Assembly: GCF_003696305.1 (NCBI RefSeq)
Contig: NZ_RFFK01000011.1
Location: forward strand, 62,001 to 126,000
Direction: 5' to 3'
Source of the DNA: Pseudomonas sp. AOB-7
GTDB lineage: Bacteria; Pseudomonadota; Gammaproteobacteria; Pseudomonadales; Pseudomonadaceae
Length of the DNA: 64,000 bases
Below the pieces are notes generated by a model that saw nothing but the letters and a program-made list of their open reading frames with translations, had not been told where the DNA came from and did not search any database. A program made the translations under genes and the position numbers. Shown one piece after another: positions 15,979-24,312 of this stretch. Each line of letters opens with the position of its first letter. Position 1 is the first letter of the stretch.

Positions 15979-18258
15979 TCAGGCCTGGATATTCGACGCG
16001 GGGTTGATCACCCGGCCCAGGCCGAGGTTGCGCAGGGCCAGGTGCAGGGTGCTGTAGATCAGGTGCGGGTTGTCCATGGTCATCACCTGGCCGAGCAGCT
16101 CCCTGGCCTTGCTCAGGGTGATCTGGCGCAGCAGCCACTTGACCTTGGGCAGGTTGGTGGCGTTCATCGACAGCGAGTCGAAACCCATCGCCAGCAGCAG
16201 CACGGCAGCGGCCGGGTCGCCGGCCATCTCGCCGCAGATGCTCACCGGCTTGCCTTCGGCATGGGCATCGTGGATCACCTTCTGCAGCGCCTGCAGCACC
16301 GCCGGGTGAAGGAAGTCGTAGAGGTCGGCGACCCGCGGGTTGTTGCGGTCCACCGCCAGCAGGTACTGGGTCAGGTCGTTGGAGCCGACCGAGAGGAAGT
16401 CCACCTGGCGCGCCAGCTCGCGGGTCTGGTAGACCGCGGCGGGAATCTCGATCATCACGCCGATGGGCGGCAGCGGTACGTCGGTGCCTTCGTCGCGCAC
16501 CTCGCCCCAGGCGCGGTGGATCAGGTGCAGCGCTTCCTCCAGCTCCTGGGTGCCGGAGATCATCGGCAGCAGGATGCGCAGGTTGTTCAGCCCTTCGCTG
16601 GCCTTGAGCATGGCGCGGGTCTGCACCAGGAAGATTTCCGGGTGGTCGAGGGTGACGCGGATGCCGCGCCAGCCGAGGAAGGGATTCTCTTCCTTGATCG
16701 GGAAGTAGGACAGCGCCTTGTCGCCGCCGATATCCAGGGTGCGCATGGTCACCGGCAGCGGGTGGAAGGCCTGCAGCTGCTCGCGGTAGGTGGCCAGCTG
16801 CTCCTTCTCGCTGGGGAAGCGCTCATTGACCATGAACGGCACTTCGGTGCGGTACAGGCCGACGCCCTCGGCGCCGCGCTGCTGGGCGCGGGCGACGTCG
16901 GCGAGCAAGCCGGTGTTGACCCACAGCGGCATGCGCTGACCGTCGAGGGTCTCGCAGGGCAGCGCGCGCAGGGCGTCGAGGCCCTCGGTGAGCTGGCGCT
17001 CCTCCTCGACCACCTCGGCGTACTGCTTGCTCAGCAGTTCGCTGGGGTTGGTGAACACCTCGCCGTGGTAGCCGTCGACGATCAGCTTGATGCCGTCGAT
17101 CTTCGAATAGGGCAGGTCGACCACCCCCATCACCGTGGGGATGCCCATGGCGCGGGCGAAGATCGCCACGTGCGAGTTGCCCGAGCCGGTCACCGAGATC
17201 AAGCCGGCCAGCTTGCCCTCCGGCACCTCGCCGAGCATCGCCGGCGACAGCTCCTCGCTGACCAGGATGGTGTTGTCCGGGTAGACCAGGGCGCTCTTGC
17301 GCTCCTCCTGCAGGTAGGCGAGCAGGCGCCGGCCGAGGTCGCGCACGTCGCTGGCGCGCTCGCGCAGGTAGGCGTCGTCCATCAGCTCGAAGCGCTGCAC
17401 GTGGTCGAGCACCACCTGGCGCAGGGCGCCCTGCGCCCACTGGCCGGTCTTGATGACCTTGCGCACCTCGTTACCCAGGGCGGCGTCGTCGAGCATCATC
17501 AGGTAGACGTCGAACAGCGCGCGTTCTTCCTTGCGCAGCTGGGTGGCGAGCTTGGCGGACAGCTCGTGCATGTCCTCGCGTACCCAGCCCAGGGCCTTGT
17601 CGAACAGCTCCAGCTCGGCGGCAATGTCGTCCACCGCACGATCCGGCACCACGTTGAGGTCGGCCGGCGGCAGCACCACCACCGCGGTGCCGACGCCGGC
17701 GCCGGGGGCGCCGGGCACGCCGACGAACTTGGCCTCCTGCACGCCCTTGCCCTGGCGGCCGAGGCCGCGGATCGAGCCGGTGGCCTCGGCATGGGCGATG
17801 ACCCCGGCGAGCTGGGCGCTCATGGTGACCAGGAAGGCTTCCTCGCCCTCGTCGAACTGGCGACGCTCCTTCTGCTGCACCACCAGCACGCCCATCACCC
17901 GCCGGTGGTGGATGATCGGCGCGCCGAGAAAGGAGGCGTAGCGCTCCTCGCCGGTCTCGGCGAAGTAGCGGTAACGCGGGTGGTCGGCGGCGTTTTCCAG
18001 GTTCAGCGGCTCCTCGCGGGTGCCGACCAGGCCGACCAGACCTTCGTTGGGGGCCATGCTGACCTTGCCGATGGAGCGCTTGTTGAGGCCCTCGGTGGCC
18101 ATCAGCACGAAGCGGTTGGTTTCCGGGTCGAGCAGGTAGACCGAGCAGACCTGGCTGCCCATGGCCTCCTTGACCCGCTGCACGATGATCGATAACGCCG
18201 CCTTGAGATCCTTGGCGGCGTTAACTTCCTGGACGATCTTGCGCAGCGTATTGAGCAT
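15979..18258 (-). CDS. ptsP: Phosphoenolpyruvate-protein phosphotransferase with GAF domain (EI-Ntr)
   Basis: A 759-residue first enzyme of the nitrogen phosphotransferase system, passing phosphate from PEP to NPr. It has an N-terminal GAF domain (about 1-150), an EI N-terminal domain, the phospho-accepting His in TGSGNSHVAIFAR (around residue 363), and a C-terminal PEP-binding barrel with SICGEMAGDP. The length is normal for the GAF-containing paralogue. Its start lies 19 bp downstream of the rppH stop, the conserved rppH-ptsP arrangement of gamma-proteobacteria. Confidence 0.96.
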   Translation of the reverse strand: MLNTLRKIVQEVNAAKDLKAALSIIVQRVKEAMGSQVCSVYLLDPETNRFVLMATEGLNKRSIGKVSMAPNEGLVGLVGTREEPLNLENAADHPRYRYFAETGEERYASFLGAPIIHHRRVMGVLVVQQKERRQFDEGEEAFLVTMSAQLAGVIAHAEATGSIRGLGRQGKGVQEAKFVGVPGAPGAGVGTAVVVLPPADLNVVPDRAVDDIAAELELFDKALGWVREDMHELSAKLATQLRKEERALFDVYLMMLDDAALGNEVRKVIKTGQWAQGALRQVVLDHVQRFELMDDAYLRERASDVRDLGRRLLAYLQEERKSALVYPDNTILVSEELSPAMLGEVPEGKLAGLISVTGSGNSHVAIFARAMGIPTVMGVVDLPYSKIDGIKLIVDGYHGEVFTNPSELLSKQYAEVVEEERQLTEGLDALRALPCETLDGQRMPLWVNTGLLADVARAQQRGAEGVGLYRTEVPFMVNERFPSEKEQLATYREQLQAFHPLPVTMRTLDIGGDKALSYFPIKEENPFLGWRGIRVTLDHPEIFLVQTRAMLKASEGLNNLRILLPMISGTQELEEALHLIHRAWGEVRDEGTDVPLPPIGVMIEIPAAVYQTRELARQVDFLSVGSNDLTQYLLAVDRNNPRVADLYDFLHPAVLQALQKVIHDAHAEGKPVSICGEMAGDPAAAVLLLAMGFDSLSMNATNLPKVKWLLRQITLSKARELLGQVMTMDNPHLIYSTLHLALRNLGLGRVINPASNIQA

Positions 18259-18277
18259 GGCTCGGTTCTAGTCCGTA

Positions 18278-18757
18278 TCAGTCGCGCACCAGCAGGCGCG
18301 GGGCGAGTTCCTTGAGGGCGCGGCGGTACACCTCGCGCTTGAATGTGACCACCTGACCCAGCGGATACCAGTAACTGACCCAGCGCCAGCCGTCGAACTC
18401 GGGCTTGCCGGTCAGGTCCATGCGCACCCGCTCTTCGGCGCCGGTCAGGCGCAGCAGGAACCACTTCTGCTTCTGGCCGATGCACAGCGGCTGGCTGTGG
18501 GTGCGCACCAGACGCTGCGGCAGACGATAACGCAACCAGCCGCGGGTGCAGGCGAGGATCTTCACATCCTGCTCCTCGAGGCCGACTTCTTCGTTGAGTT
18601 CGCGGTACAGCGCCTCTTCCGGCGATTCGCGGTCGTTGATCCCGCCCTGGGGAAACTGCCAGGCATCCTGGTTGATGCGCCGCGCCCAGAGCACCTGGCC
18701 GACATCATTGGTCAGGATGATGCCGACATTCGGGCGGAAACCATCAGAATCGATCAC
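18278..18757 (-). CDS. rppH: RNA pyrophosphohydrolase
   Basis: A 159-residue Nudix enzyme that removes pyrophosphate from 5' ends of mRNA and so starts decay. The complete Nudix box GGINDRESPEEALYRELNEE (plus VGL) is present, preceded by WQFPQ. The start is GTG 18757 giving MIDSDGFRPNVG, the conserved N-terminus of pseudomonad RppH; ATG 18790 would add eleven unconserved residues. GAGG lies 9 bases upstream of the GTG. It is co-transcribed with ptsP. Confidence 0.96.
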   Translation of the reverse strand: MIDSDGFRPNVGIILTNDVGQVLWARRINQDAWQFPQGGINDRESPEEALYRELNEEVGLEEQDVKILACTRGWLRYRLPQRLVRTHSQPLCIGQKQKWFLLRLTGAEERVRMDLTGKPEFDGWRWVSYWYPLGQVVTFKREVYRRALKELAPRLLVRD

Positions 18758-18900
18758 GGCAAGCAACCTCGTACGCGCAAGTTCCGGCATTGTTCCACAA
18801 AGCCGGCGACAGCGGCAACGCGGCCTGCGGCGCGGTAGGAAAGGTCGTCTAAAGCGGCTATTCTGGCGCGCCCAACCGGTTTCCCACGAAGGTACTCAAG

Positions 18901-19554
18901 GTGCGCCTGGCCCTATTCGATCTCGACAACACCCTGCTCGCCGGCGACAGCGATCACAGCTGGGGCGACTTCATCTGCCAGCGCGGCCTGGTCGACGCCG
19001 ACGAATACCAGGCGCGCAACGATGCCTTCTATGCCGACTACTGCGCCGGCAAGCTGGACGTGGTGGCCTACCAGAACTTCAGCCAGGCGATTCTCGGTCG
19101 CACCGGCATGGAGCAGCTGGCGCAGTGGCACCGCGAGTTCATGGCCGAAGTGATCGAGCCGATCATCCTGGCCAAGGGCGAGGCGCTGCTGGAAGAACAC
19201 CGCAAAGCCGGCGACAAGCTGGTGATCATCACCGCCACCAACCGCTTCGTCACCGCGCCCATCGCCGCGCGCCTCGGCGTCGAGACGCTGATCGCCACCG
19301 AATGCGGCATGGAAGGCGGCCGTTACACCGGGCAGATCGCCGGCGTGCCCTGCTACCAGCAGGGCAAGGTGACGCGGCTGCACGAGTGGCTGGCGCAGAC
19401 CGGCCACAGCCTGGACGGCAGCTACTTCTACAGCGACTCGCGCAACGACCTGCCGCTGCTGGAAGTCGCCAGCCAGCCGGTGGCGGTGGACCCGGACGAG
19501 GTGCTGCGCGCCACCGCCGTCGAGCGCGGCTGGCCGGTGATTTCGCTGCGTTGA
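18901..19554 (+). CDS. HAD-IB family phosphatase (SerB-like subfamily)
   Basis: A 217-residue haloacid-dehalogenase-fold hydrolase with GTG start (AAGG 5 bases upstream). Motif I FDLDNTLL, motif II IITATNRF and motif IV SDSRNDLPLL are all present, and a helical cap lies between motifs I and II as in subfamily IB (SerB/CicA-like). Likely substrates are small phosphomonoesters; a phosphoserine phosphatase role cannot be claimed from sequence alone. It is divergent from rppH. Confidence 0.87.
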   Translation: MRLALFDLDNTLLAGDSDHSWGDFICQRGLVDADEYQARNDAFYADYCAGKLDVVAYQNFSQAILGRTGMEQLAQWHREFMAEVIEPIILAKGEALLEEHRKAGDKLVIITATNRFVTAPIAARLGVETLIATECGMEGGRYTGQIAGVPCYQQGKVTRLHEWLAQTGHSLDGSYFYSDSRNDLPLLEVASQPVAVDPDEVLRATAVERGWPVISLR

Positions 19555-19559
19555 ATCCA

Positions 19560-19653
19560 GCGCTTCGCGGCTGCAGCCGCTCCTACGCGCCGCGCGTAAG
19601 GTCCTTCAGCCGGGTGCAATCCGGGAAACCGATGCCCCGGATTGCCCCGGGCT
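19560..19653. repeat. REP-like palindrome cluster
   Basis: Two units lie between the HAD gene and the DUF2269 gene. The first, GCGGCTGCAGCCGC (19567-19580), is a 14-bp perfect palindrome followed by TCCTACG, as in classical Pseudomonas REP sequences. The second has arms GCAATCCGGG (19616-19625) and CCCGGATTGC (19636-19645). The cluster separates convergent genes. Confidence 0.7.
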
Positions 19654-19701
19654 ACGCCCATGCGCACCGGGCGCATGCAGAGGCGGCGCCCGCGACGCCG
19701 C

Positions 19702-20142
19702 CTACGCCGGTTTGGCGCCCATCAAGGCCATGATGGCGATCAACAGCACCAGGATCAGCACCGCGTAGATCAGGCACAGGCGCCCCAGCGCGGTCGGCGC
19801 CGGGGCGTCGCCCAGCGCGCGCCAGGCGGCCAGACGCCCGGCCAGCAGCAGGCCGAGCAGCATCAGCACGGCGTAGAGGATGCTGCCCAGCAGCAGCCAG
19901 GTCTGTCCCAGCGGCCAGCCGACGTTGTCCACCAGCCACCAGCCGGTCAGCGGCAGGCTCAGCGCCAGCACGGCGAAGGCCGGCAGGCTGTACAGCAGGG
20001 TCACGCGCAGCTTGCGCGCCAGCACCGCGGCATCGCCTGCGCGCTGCGCCTTGAACAGCATCACGGCGTGAGCGATCAGGCCGAGCAGCAGCAGGATGCC
20101 CGGGGCGCCGTGGAGAATGCGGACCAGCAGGTAGTGTTCCAT
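19702..20142 (-). CDS. DUF2269-type small integral membrane protein
   Basis: A 146-residue, almost wholly hydrophobic protein with four predicted membrane helices (about 5-28, 48-70, 80-103 and 122-142). It begins MEHYLLVRILHGAPG, typical of this uncharacterised family; conserved His residues near the N-terminus could bind haem or metal, but this is a guess. It lies 13 bp downstream of ilvA and is probably on the same transcript. The function is unknown. Confidence 0.72.
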   Translation of the reverse strand: MEHYLLVRILHGAPGILLLLGLIAHAVMLFKAQRAGDAAVLARKLRVTLLYSLPAFAVLALSLPLTGWWLVDNVGWPLGQTWLLLGSILYAVLMLLGLLLAGRLAAWRALGDAPAPTALGRLCLIYAVLILVLLIAIMALMGAKPA

Positions 20143-20155
20143 CAGACTTTCCTTA

Positions 20156-21670
20156 TCAACCCAGAAACAGGGAATAGGCGGGGTTGTCGCTCTCGTCCCA
20201 ATAGGGGTAGCCGATGGCGTCCAGCGCCTCGGCCACCAGGTGGCGCTCGCTGTCCGGCACCTGCAGGCCGGCCACCACGCGGCCGTCGGCGGCGCCGTGG
20301 TTGCGGTAGTGGAACATCGAGATGTTCCAGCGCCCGCCGAGTTTCTGCAGGAAGTTGAACAGCGCGCCCGGCCGCTCGGGGAACTCGAAGCGGAACACCA
20401 TCTCGTCGCTGACCCGCGCCGCGTGGCCGCCGACCATATGGCGGATATGCAGCTTGGCCAGCTCGTTGTCGGTCAGGTCCAGCACCGGGAAGCCCTGGGC
20501 GCGCAAGCCTTCGACCAGCGCCGCGCGCGGGTCGCTGTCGGGGTGGGTCTGCACGCCGACGAAGATGTGCGCCTCGCGATCGGTGTGGTAGCGGTAGTTG
20601 AACTCGGTGATCTGCCGCTTGCCGATGGCTTCGCAGAAGGCCTTGAAGCTGCCCGGCTGCTCGGGGATGGTCACGGCGATGATCGCCTCGCGCTTCTCGC
20701 CCAGCTCGGCGCGCTCGGCGACGTGGCGCAGGCGGTCGAAGTTGACGTTGGCGCCCGAATCGATGCCCACCAGCACCTTGCCCTGGGCGCGCTCGCGCTC
20801 GACGTACTTCTTGATCCCGGCCACGGCCAGGGCGCCGGCCGGCTCGGTGATCGAGCGGGTGTCGTCGTAGATGTCCTTGATCGCCGCGCAGATCTCGTCG
20901 CTGCTGACGGTGATCACCTCGTCGACGTATTGCTTGCAGATATCGAAGGTGTGCGCGCCGATCTGCGCCACCGCCACGCCGTCGGCGAACAGCCCGACGC
21001 TCGGCAGCACCACCCGTTCGCCGGCCGCCATGGCGGCCTGCAGGCAGTTGGAGTCGTCCGGCTCGACGCCGATCACCTTGATCTCCGGGCGCAGGTACTT
21101 GACGTAGGCGGCGATGCCGGCGATCAGGCCGCCGCCGCCCACCGGCACGAAGATGGCGTCCAGCTGGCCCGGGTGCTGGCGCAGCACCTCCATGGCCACG
21201 GTGCCCTGGCCGGCGATCACCAGCGGGTCGTCGTAGGGGTGGATATAGGTGTAGCCCTTCTCCTCCACCAGCTTCAGCGAATGCGCCAGCGCCTCGGGGA
21301 AGGCGTCGCCGTGCAGCACCACCTTGCCGCCGCGCGAGCGCACACCCTGCACCTTCAATTCCGGCGTGGTGCGCGGCATGACGATGGTCGCCTTCACCCC
21401 CAGGTGCTTGGCCGCCAGGGCCAGGCCCTGGGCGTGGTTGCCGGCCGAGGCGGTGACCACGCCGCGCTCCAGCTCTTCGGCCGACAGCTGGGCCAGCTTG
21501 TTGTAGGCGCCGCGAATCTTGAACGAGTACACCGGCTGCAGATCCTCGCGCTTGAGCAGAATCTGGTTACCGAGCCGCTCAGACAGCTGGCGGGCCGGTT
21601 GCAGCGGGGTTTCCACCGCGACGTCGTAGACGCGCGAGGTGAGGATCTTCTTCACGTACTGTTCGAGCAT
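20156..21670 (-). CDS. ilvA: Threonine ammonia-lyase, biosynthetic
   Basis: A 504-residue PLP enzyme that converts threonine to 2-oxobutanoate, the first step to isoleucine. The PLP lysine lies in YSFKIRGAYNK (about residues 48-58), the phosphate-binding loop in VGGGGLIAG, and ASAGNHAQG matches the substrate loop. The C-terminal third (about 325-504) holds two ACT-like regulatory domains, as in feedback-inhibited long-form IlvA. It is divergent from rpiA. Confidence 0.96.
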   Translation of the reverse strand: MLEQYVKKILTSRVYDVAVETPLQPARQLSERLGNQILLKREDLQPVYSFKIRGAYNKLAQLSAEELERGVVTASAGNHAQGLALAAKHLGVKATIVMPRTTPELKVQGVRSRGGKVVLHGDAFPEALAHSLKLVEEKGYTYIHPYDDPLVIAGQGTVAMEVLRQHPGQLDAIFVPVGGGGLIAGIAAYVKYLRPEIKVIGVEPDDSNCLQAAMAAGERVVLPSVGLFADGVAVAQIGAHTFDICKQYVDEVITVSSDEICAAIKDIYDDTRSITEPAGALAVAGIKKYVERERAQGKVLVGIDSGANVNFDRLRHVAERAELGEKREAIIAVTIPEQPGSFKAFCEAIGKRQITEFNYRYHTDREAHIFVGVQTHPDSDPRAALVEGLRAQGFPVLDLTDNELAKLHIRHMVGGHAARVSDEMVFRFEFPERPGALFNFLQKLGGRWNISMFHYRNHGAADGRVVAGLQVPDSERHLVAEALDAIGYPYWDESDNPAYSLFLG

Positions 21671-21772
21671 GGCGAGTTCGCAGGCGGTCGGGCTTGGAGG
21701 GGACTGCCGAGTCTACCCCAGCGCTTCGCCGTGCGACCACAGAGAGTGCGGGGTTTTTGCCCGCCATGCGGC

Positions 21773-21778
21773 TATAAT
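21773..21778 (+). promoter_or_regulatory. -10 element of the rpiA promoter
   Basis: A perfect TATAAT at 21773-21778 in the ilvA-rpiA divergent gap, 41 bases before the rpiA ATG. No good -35 is visible at the right distance, so it may depend on extended contacts or an activator. Confidence 0.45.
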
Positions 21779-21818
21779 TCGCGCCTCTTTTCCCTCCCTT
21801 GCCAGGCGCACCCCCGCG

Positions 21819-22490
21819 ATGAACCAGGATCAGCTGAAACAGGCCGTGGCCCAGGCCGCCGTCGACCACATTCTTCCCCGCCTCGACAGCAAGAGCGTCA
21901 TCGGCGTGGGCACCGGCTCCACCGCCAACTTCTTCATCGACGCCCTGGCCAAGCACCGGATGGAATTCGACGGCGCGGTGGCCAGCTCCGAAGCCACCGC
22001 CGCGCGGCTCAAGGGCCACGGCATCCCGGTGTACGACCTGAACACGGTGAGCGAACTGGAGTTCTACGTCGACGGCGCCGACGAGAGCGACGAGCACCTC
22101 CACCTGATCAAGGGCGGCGGCGCCGCGCTGACCCGCGAGAAGATAGTCGCCGCGGTAGCGCGCACCTTCATCTGCATCGCCGACGCCAGCAAGCTGGTGC
22201 CGGTGCTCGGCACCTTCCCGCTGCCGGTCGAGGTGATCCCCATGGCGCGCAGCCACGTGGCGCGCGAGCTGGTCAAGCTGGGCGGCGACCCGGTGTACCG
22301 CGAGGGCGTGCTGACCGACAACGGCAACATCATCCTCGACGTGCACAACATGAGCATCGTCGACCCGGTGAAGCTGGAAGCGGACATCAACGCCATAGTC
22401 GGGGTGGTCACCAACGGCCTGTTCGCCGCCCGCCCGGCCGACCTGCTGTTGCTGGGGACTGCCGAGGGCGTCAAGCGCATCAGCCGCTGA
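21819..22490 (+). CDS. rpiA: Ribose-5-phosphate isomerase A
   Basis: A 223-residue enzyme interconverting ribose-5-phosphate and ribulose-5-phosphate in the pentose phosphate pathway. Characteristic segments are GVGTGSTANFFIDAL (phosphate binding), SSEATAARLKGHG, DGADE and the KGGGAALTREKI catalytic region. ATG 21819 gives the usual length; the longer frame upstream begins inside ilvA on the other strand. The divergent ilvA-rpiA pair is conserved in gamma-proteobacteria. Confidence 0.97.
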   Translation: MNQDQLKQAVAQAAVDHILPRLDSKSVIGVGTGSTANFFIDALAKHRMEFDGAVASSEATAARLKGHGIPVYDLNTVSELEFYVDGADESDEHLHLIKGGGAALTREKIVAAVARTFICIADASKLVPVLGTFPLPVEVIPMARSHVARELVKLGGDPVYREGVLTDNGNIILDVHNMSIVDPVKLEADINAIVGVVTNGLFAARPADLLLLGTAEGVKRISR

Positions 22491-22508
22491 AACTGGCCGG
22501 ATAGGCAG

Positions 22509-22538
22509 GAGGGGCTAGGCTAAAGCCGAATCCCCCTC
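22509..22538 (+). promoter_or_regulatory. Hairpin between rpiA and yegP
   Basis: GAGGGG (22509-22514) pairs with CCCCTC (22533-22538) and an inner GGCT/AGCC pair extends the stem. There is no T-run. It could damp read-through from rpiA or cover the yegP leader. Confidence 0.4.
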
Positions 22539-22552
22539 ACCAGGAGTGCCTC

Positions 22553-22888
22553 ATGTCCGGCAAGTTCGAGCTGAAGAAGGCCAAAGACGGCCAGTTCCAT
22601 TTCAACCTGCTGGCCGGCAACGGCCAGGTCATCCTCACCAGCGAGCTGTACAAGGCCAGGGATTCGGCGCTGAACGGCATCGACTCGGTACGCAAGAACG
22701 CGCAGCGCGCCGGCGCCTTCGAGACCAAGGCCGCGAGCAACGACAAGCACTACTTCGTGCTCAAGGCCACCAACGGCCAGGTGGTCGGCCAGAGCCAGAT
22801 GTACGCCAGCGCCGCCAGCTGCCAGAACGGTATCGAATCGGTGCAGAAGAATGCACCGGACGCCGCCCTGGACGATCAGACGGCCTAA
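22553..22888 (+). CDS. yegP: YegP family protein (two DUF1508 repeats)
   Basis: A 111-residue protein built from two copies of the DUF1508 unit: FELKKAKDGQFHFNLLAGNG with a following SEXYXXRXSAXNGIXSV-like half, and a second copy starting near KHYFVLKATNGQVVG. YegP-type proteins are small, soluble and of unknown function. GGAG lies 7 bases before the ATG. Its TAA stop shares bases with the TAG stop of the convergent gene (22885-22888 CTAA). Confidence 0.88.
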   Translation: MSGKFELKKAKDGQFHFNLLAGNGQVILTSELYKARDSALNGIDSVRKNAQRAGAFETKAASNDKHYFVLKATNGQVVGQSQMYASAASCQNGIESVQKNAPDAALDDQTA

Positions 22889-23799
22889 TCGGCCGCCTTC
22901 CTGAACAGATAGAACAGGTTCGGCTCGCTGATCAGGTAGAGGTTGCCGGCGTCGTCGGTGGCCACCCCCTCGGCCTGCGGCACACCGCGCCGCAGGCCGT
23001 GCTGGCCGGCCAGCAGCGACAGGGTGCTGACCGGCTTGCCCGCCGCGTTCAGTTCGATCACCAGGCGCGACTCGTCCGACAGCGCCAGCAGGTGGCCGGT
23101 GGCGCTGTCGAAATCCAGGCTCGACAGGTCGCGCACGAACAGCCGTGCATCGCGCTTGGGGTCGGTGTTGACCTGCAGCGCTAGCGGCTTGCCCGCATCG
23201 ACATGGGGGAAGCCGAGCACCTCGAAGATGCGCACCGGGTCGCGCTCCTTGGCCACCAGCAGGCGCTGGTTCTTGGCGTCGTAGGCCAGCCCCTCGAAGC
23301 CCTTGTTGCCGCCCGCGCCAATGCCCAGCGACAGCTGCTGAAAATCGGCGGCGTCGAGCACCCGGGTGGCGTCGTCGATGCGCACCTTGACCAGACGCTG
23401 CTCGCGCTCGTCGGCGATCACGTAGGTGCCCGGCGCCACGTATTCGATGGCCTCGGGGTCGCCGAAGCCTTGCAGGTCGATGCTGCGCTTGAGCTGCCCG
23501 TCCAGGCTCAGCTCGATCACCCGCGCCGGTTTGTTGGTGACGCTGAACAGGCTGGCGCGATCCGGGTCGTAGGTCAGCGCCGAGACGTCGCTGATGTCGC
23601 CGATCGGCTTGGCGTCGATCACCACCCGGTAGTCGCCCAGCCACAGCGAGCGCTCGCGCCACTCTCCGCCGTGCCGCCACTCCTGCACCACGAACCAGGC
23701 GCGCTCGAACAGACGGTATTGCTGGCCCAGCACGGCGCCGACCAGCAGCAGGAACAACAGGATGTAGAGCCAGGGGTTGAAACTCAGCAGACGGCGCAT
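22885..23799 (-). CDS. SdiA-regulated domain protein, CarP/YjiK-like beta-propeller (copy 1)
   Basis: A 304-residue protein with an N-terminal membrane anchor (about 10-28) and a periplasmic SdiA-regulated/YjiK domain. That domain is a predicted beta-propeller with repeated acidic motifs such as ALTYDPD, GDPEAIEYV, GNKGFEGLAYD and SDESRLVIEL. In P. aeruginosa the homologue next to yegP-rpiA is, as I recall, the calcium-induced CarP (PA0327), described as phytase-like. ATG 23799 is preferred over an upstream ATG at 23820 because GAGAGA precedes it. A paralogue lies at 24313-25230. Ligand and function here are not shown. Confidence 0.8.
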   Translation of the reverse strand: MRRLLSFNPWLYILLFLLLVGAVLGQQYRLFERAWFVVQEWRHGGEWRERSLWLGDYRVVIDAKPIGDISDVSALTYDPDRASLFSVTNKPARVIELSLDGQLKRSIDLQGFGDPEAIEYVAPGTYVIADEREQRLVKVRIDDATRVLDAADFQQLSLGIGAGGNKGFEGLAYDAKNQRLLVAKERDPVRIFEVLGFPHVDAGKPLALQVNTDPKRDARLFVRDLSSLDFDSATGHLLALSDESRLVIELNAAGKPVSTLSLLAGQHGLRRGVPQAEGVATDDAGNLYLISEPNLFYLFRKAAD

Positions 23800-23822
23800 G
23801 ACGACTCTCTCTGACGACAACG

Positions 23823-23854
23823 AAAAAGCCCGCCACGGAACGGGCCGTGGCGGG
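23823..23854 (-). terminator. Terminator after the OB-fold protein gene
   Basis: Read on the minus strand: stem CCCGCCACGG / CCGTGGCGGG with a 6-base loop, followed by CTTTTTC. It lies 18 bp downstream of the OB-fold gene stop and between it and the CarP-like copy 1. Confidence 0.85.
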
Positions 23855-23872
23855 TTAGCAGAAAACCTTCGA

Positions 23873-24220
23873 TCAGTTGATCAGCTCGACGCGGTCGACA
23901 TCGATCTCGCGGCTGTTGAAATCCTTGTCCACTTCGCCGGTCAGGCGCACCTTGGCGGTTTCCGAGACGGTCTGGTTCGGCCAGTCTTCGTCGTCGATCT
24001 CCACCTGGATGGTGCCGCTGGCGTCCTTGAATTCGTAGAGTTCGTCCTGCAGACGCTTGACGATCTGACCTTCGAGCACCACCTGGGTGTCGTCGGCCGC
24101 CTGCAGCGCGGCGGAAACGCTGGTGACCTGCGGCGTGGCGCCCGGGCCGGTGTAGCCGGTGGCGAAGGCGGCGGAGCTGAGCAGCGGCAGAACCAGCAGA
24201 GCGAGAGCGTTACGTTTCAT
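23873..24220 (-). CDS. Periplasmic OB-fold protein, YgiW/YdeI family (CarO-like)
   Basis: A 115-residue protein with a signal peptide (residues 1-20, cleavage near AFA-TG). It contains the bacterial OB-fold: VTSVSAALQAADDTQVVLEG, then DELYEFKDASGTIQVEID, and RLTGEVDKD. The C-terminal EIDVDRVEL is the standard ending of the YgiW/NirD family. The P. aeruginosa counterpart CarO (PA0320, from memory) is induced by external calcium and contributes to stress tolerance. It is flanked by two CarP-like genes on the same strand and has its own terminator. Confidence 0.85.
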   Translation of the reverse strand: MKRNALALLVLPLLSSAAFATGYTGPGATPQVTSVSAALQAADDTQVVLEGQIVKRLQDELYEFKDASGTIQVEIDDEDWPNQTVSETAKVRLTGEVDKDFNSREIDVDRVELIN

Positions 24221-24312
24221 GGTGTTGACCTCGTTGTTCGTAAGTGACGGGGTCAGATTAGGGCGGCAAGCTGAAGCCAGACTGAATCGGCGCTTAAGCC
24301 AAGCTGAACGGC

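Noticed and set aside
15946..18195. 749-codon open frame opposite ptsP
   Set aside because: Antisense shadow in GC-rich DNA, rich in H, Q and V; ptsP on the minus strand has intact domains.
20240..22504. 754-codon frame across ilvA and rpiA
   Set aside because: Spans two real genes in wrong frames and has no family features.
24018..24067. Possible calcium-binding EF-hand in the CarO-like protein
   Set aside because: The acidic segment EIDDEDWPNQ lies in an OB-fold strand-loop and does not fit EF-hand spacing.
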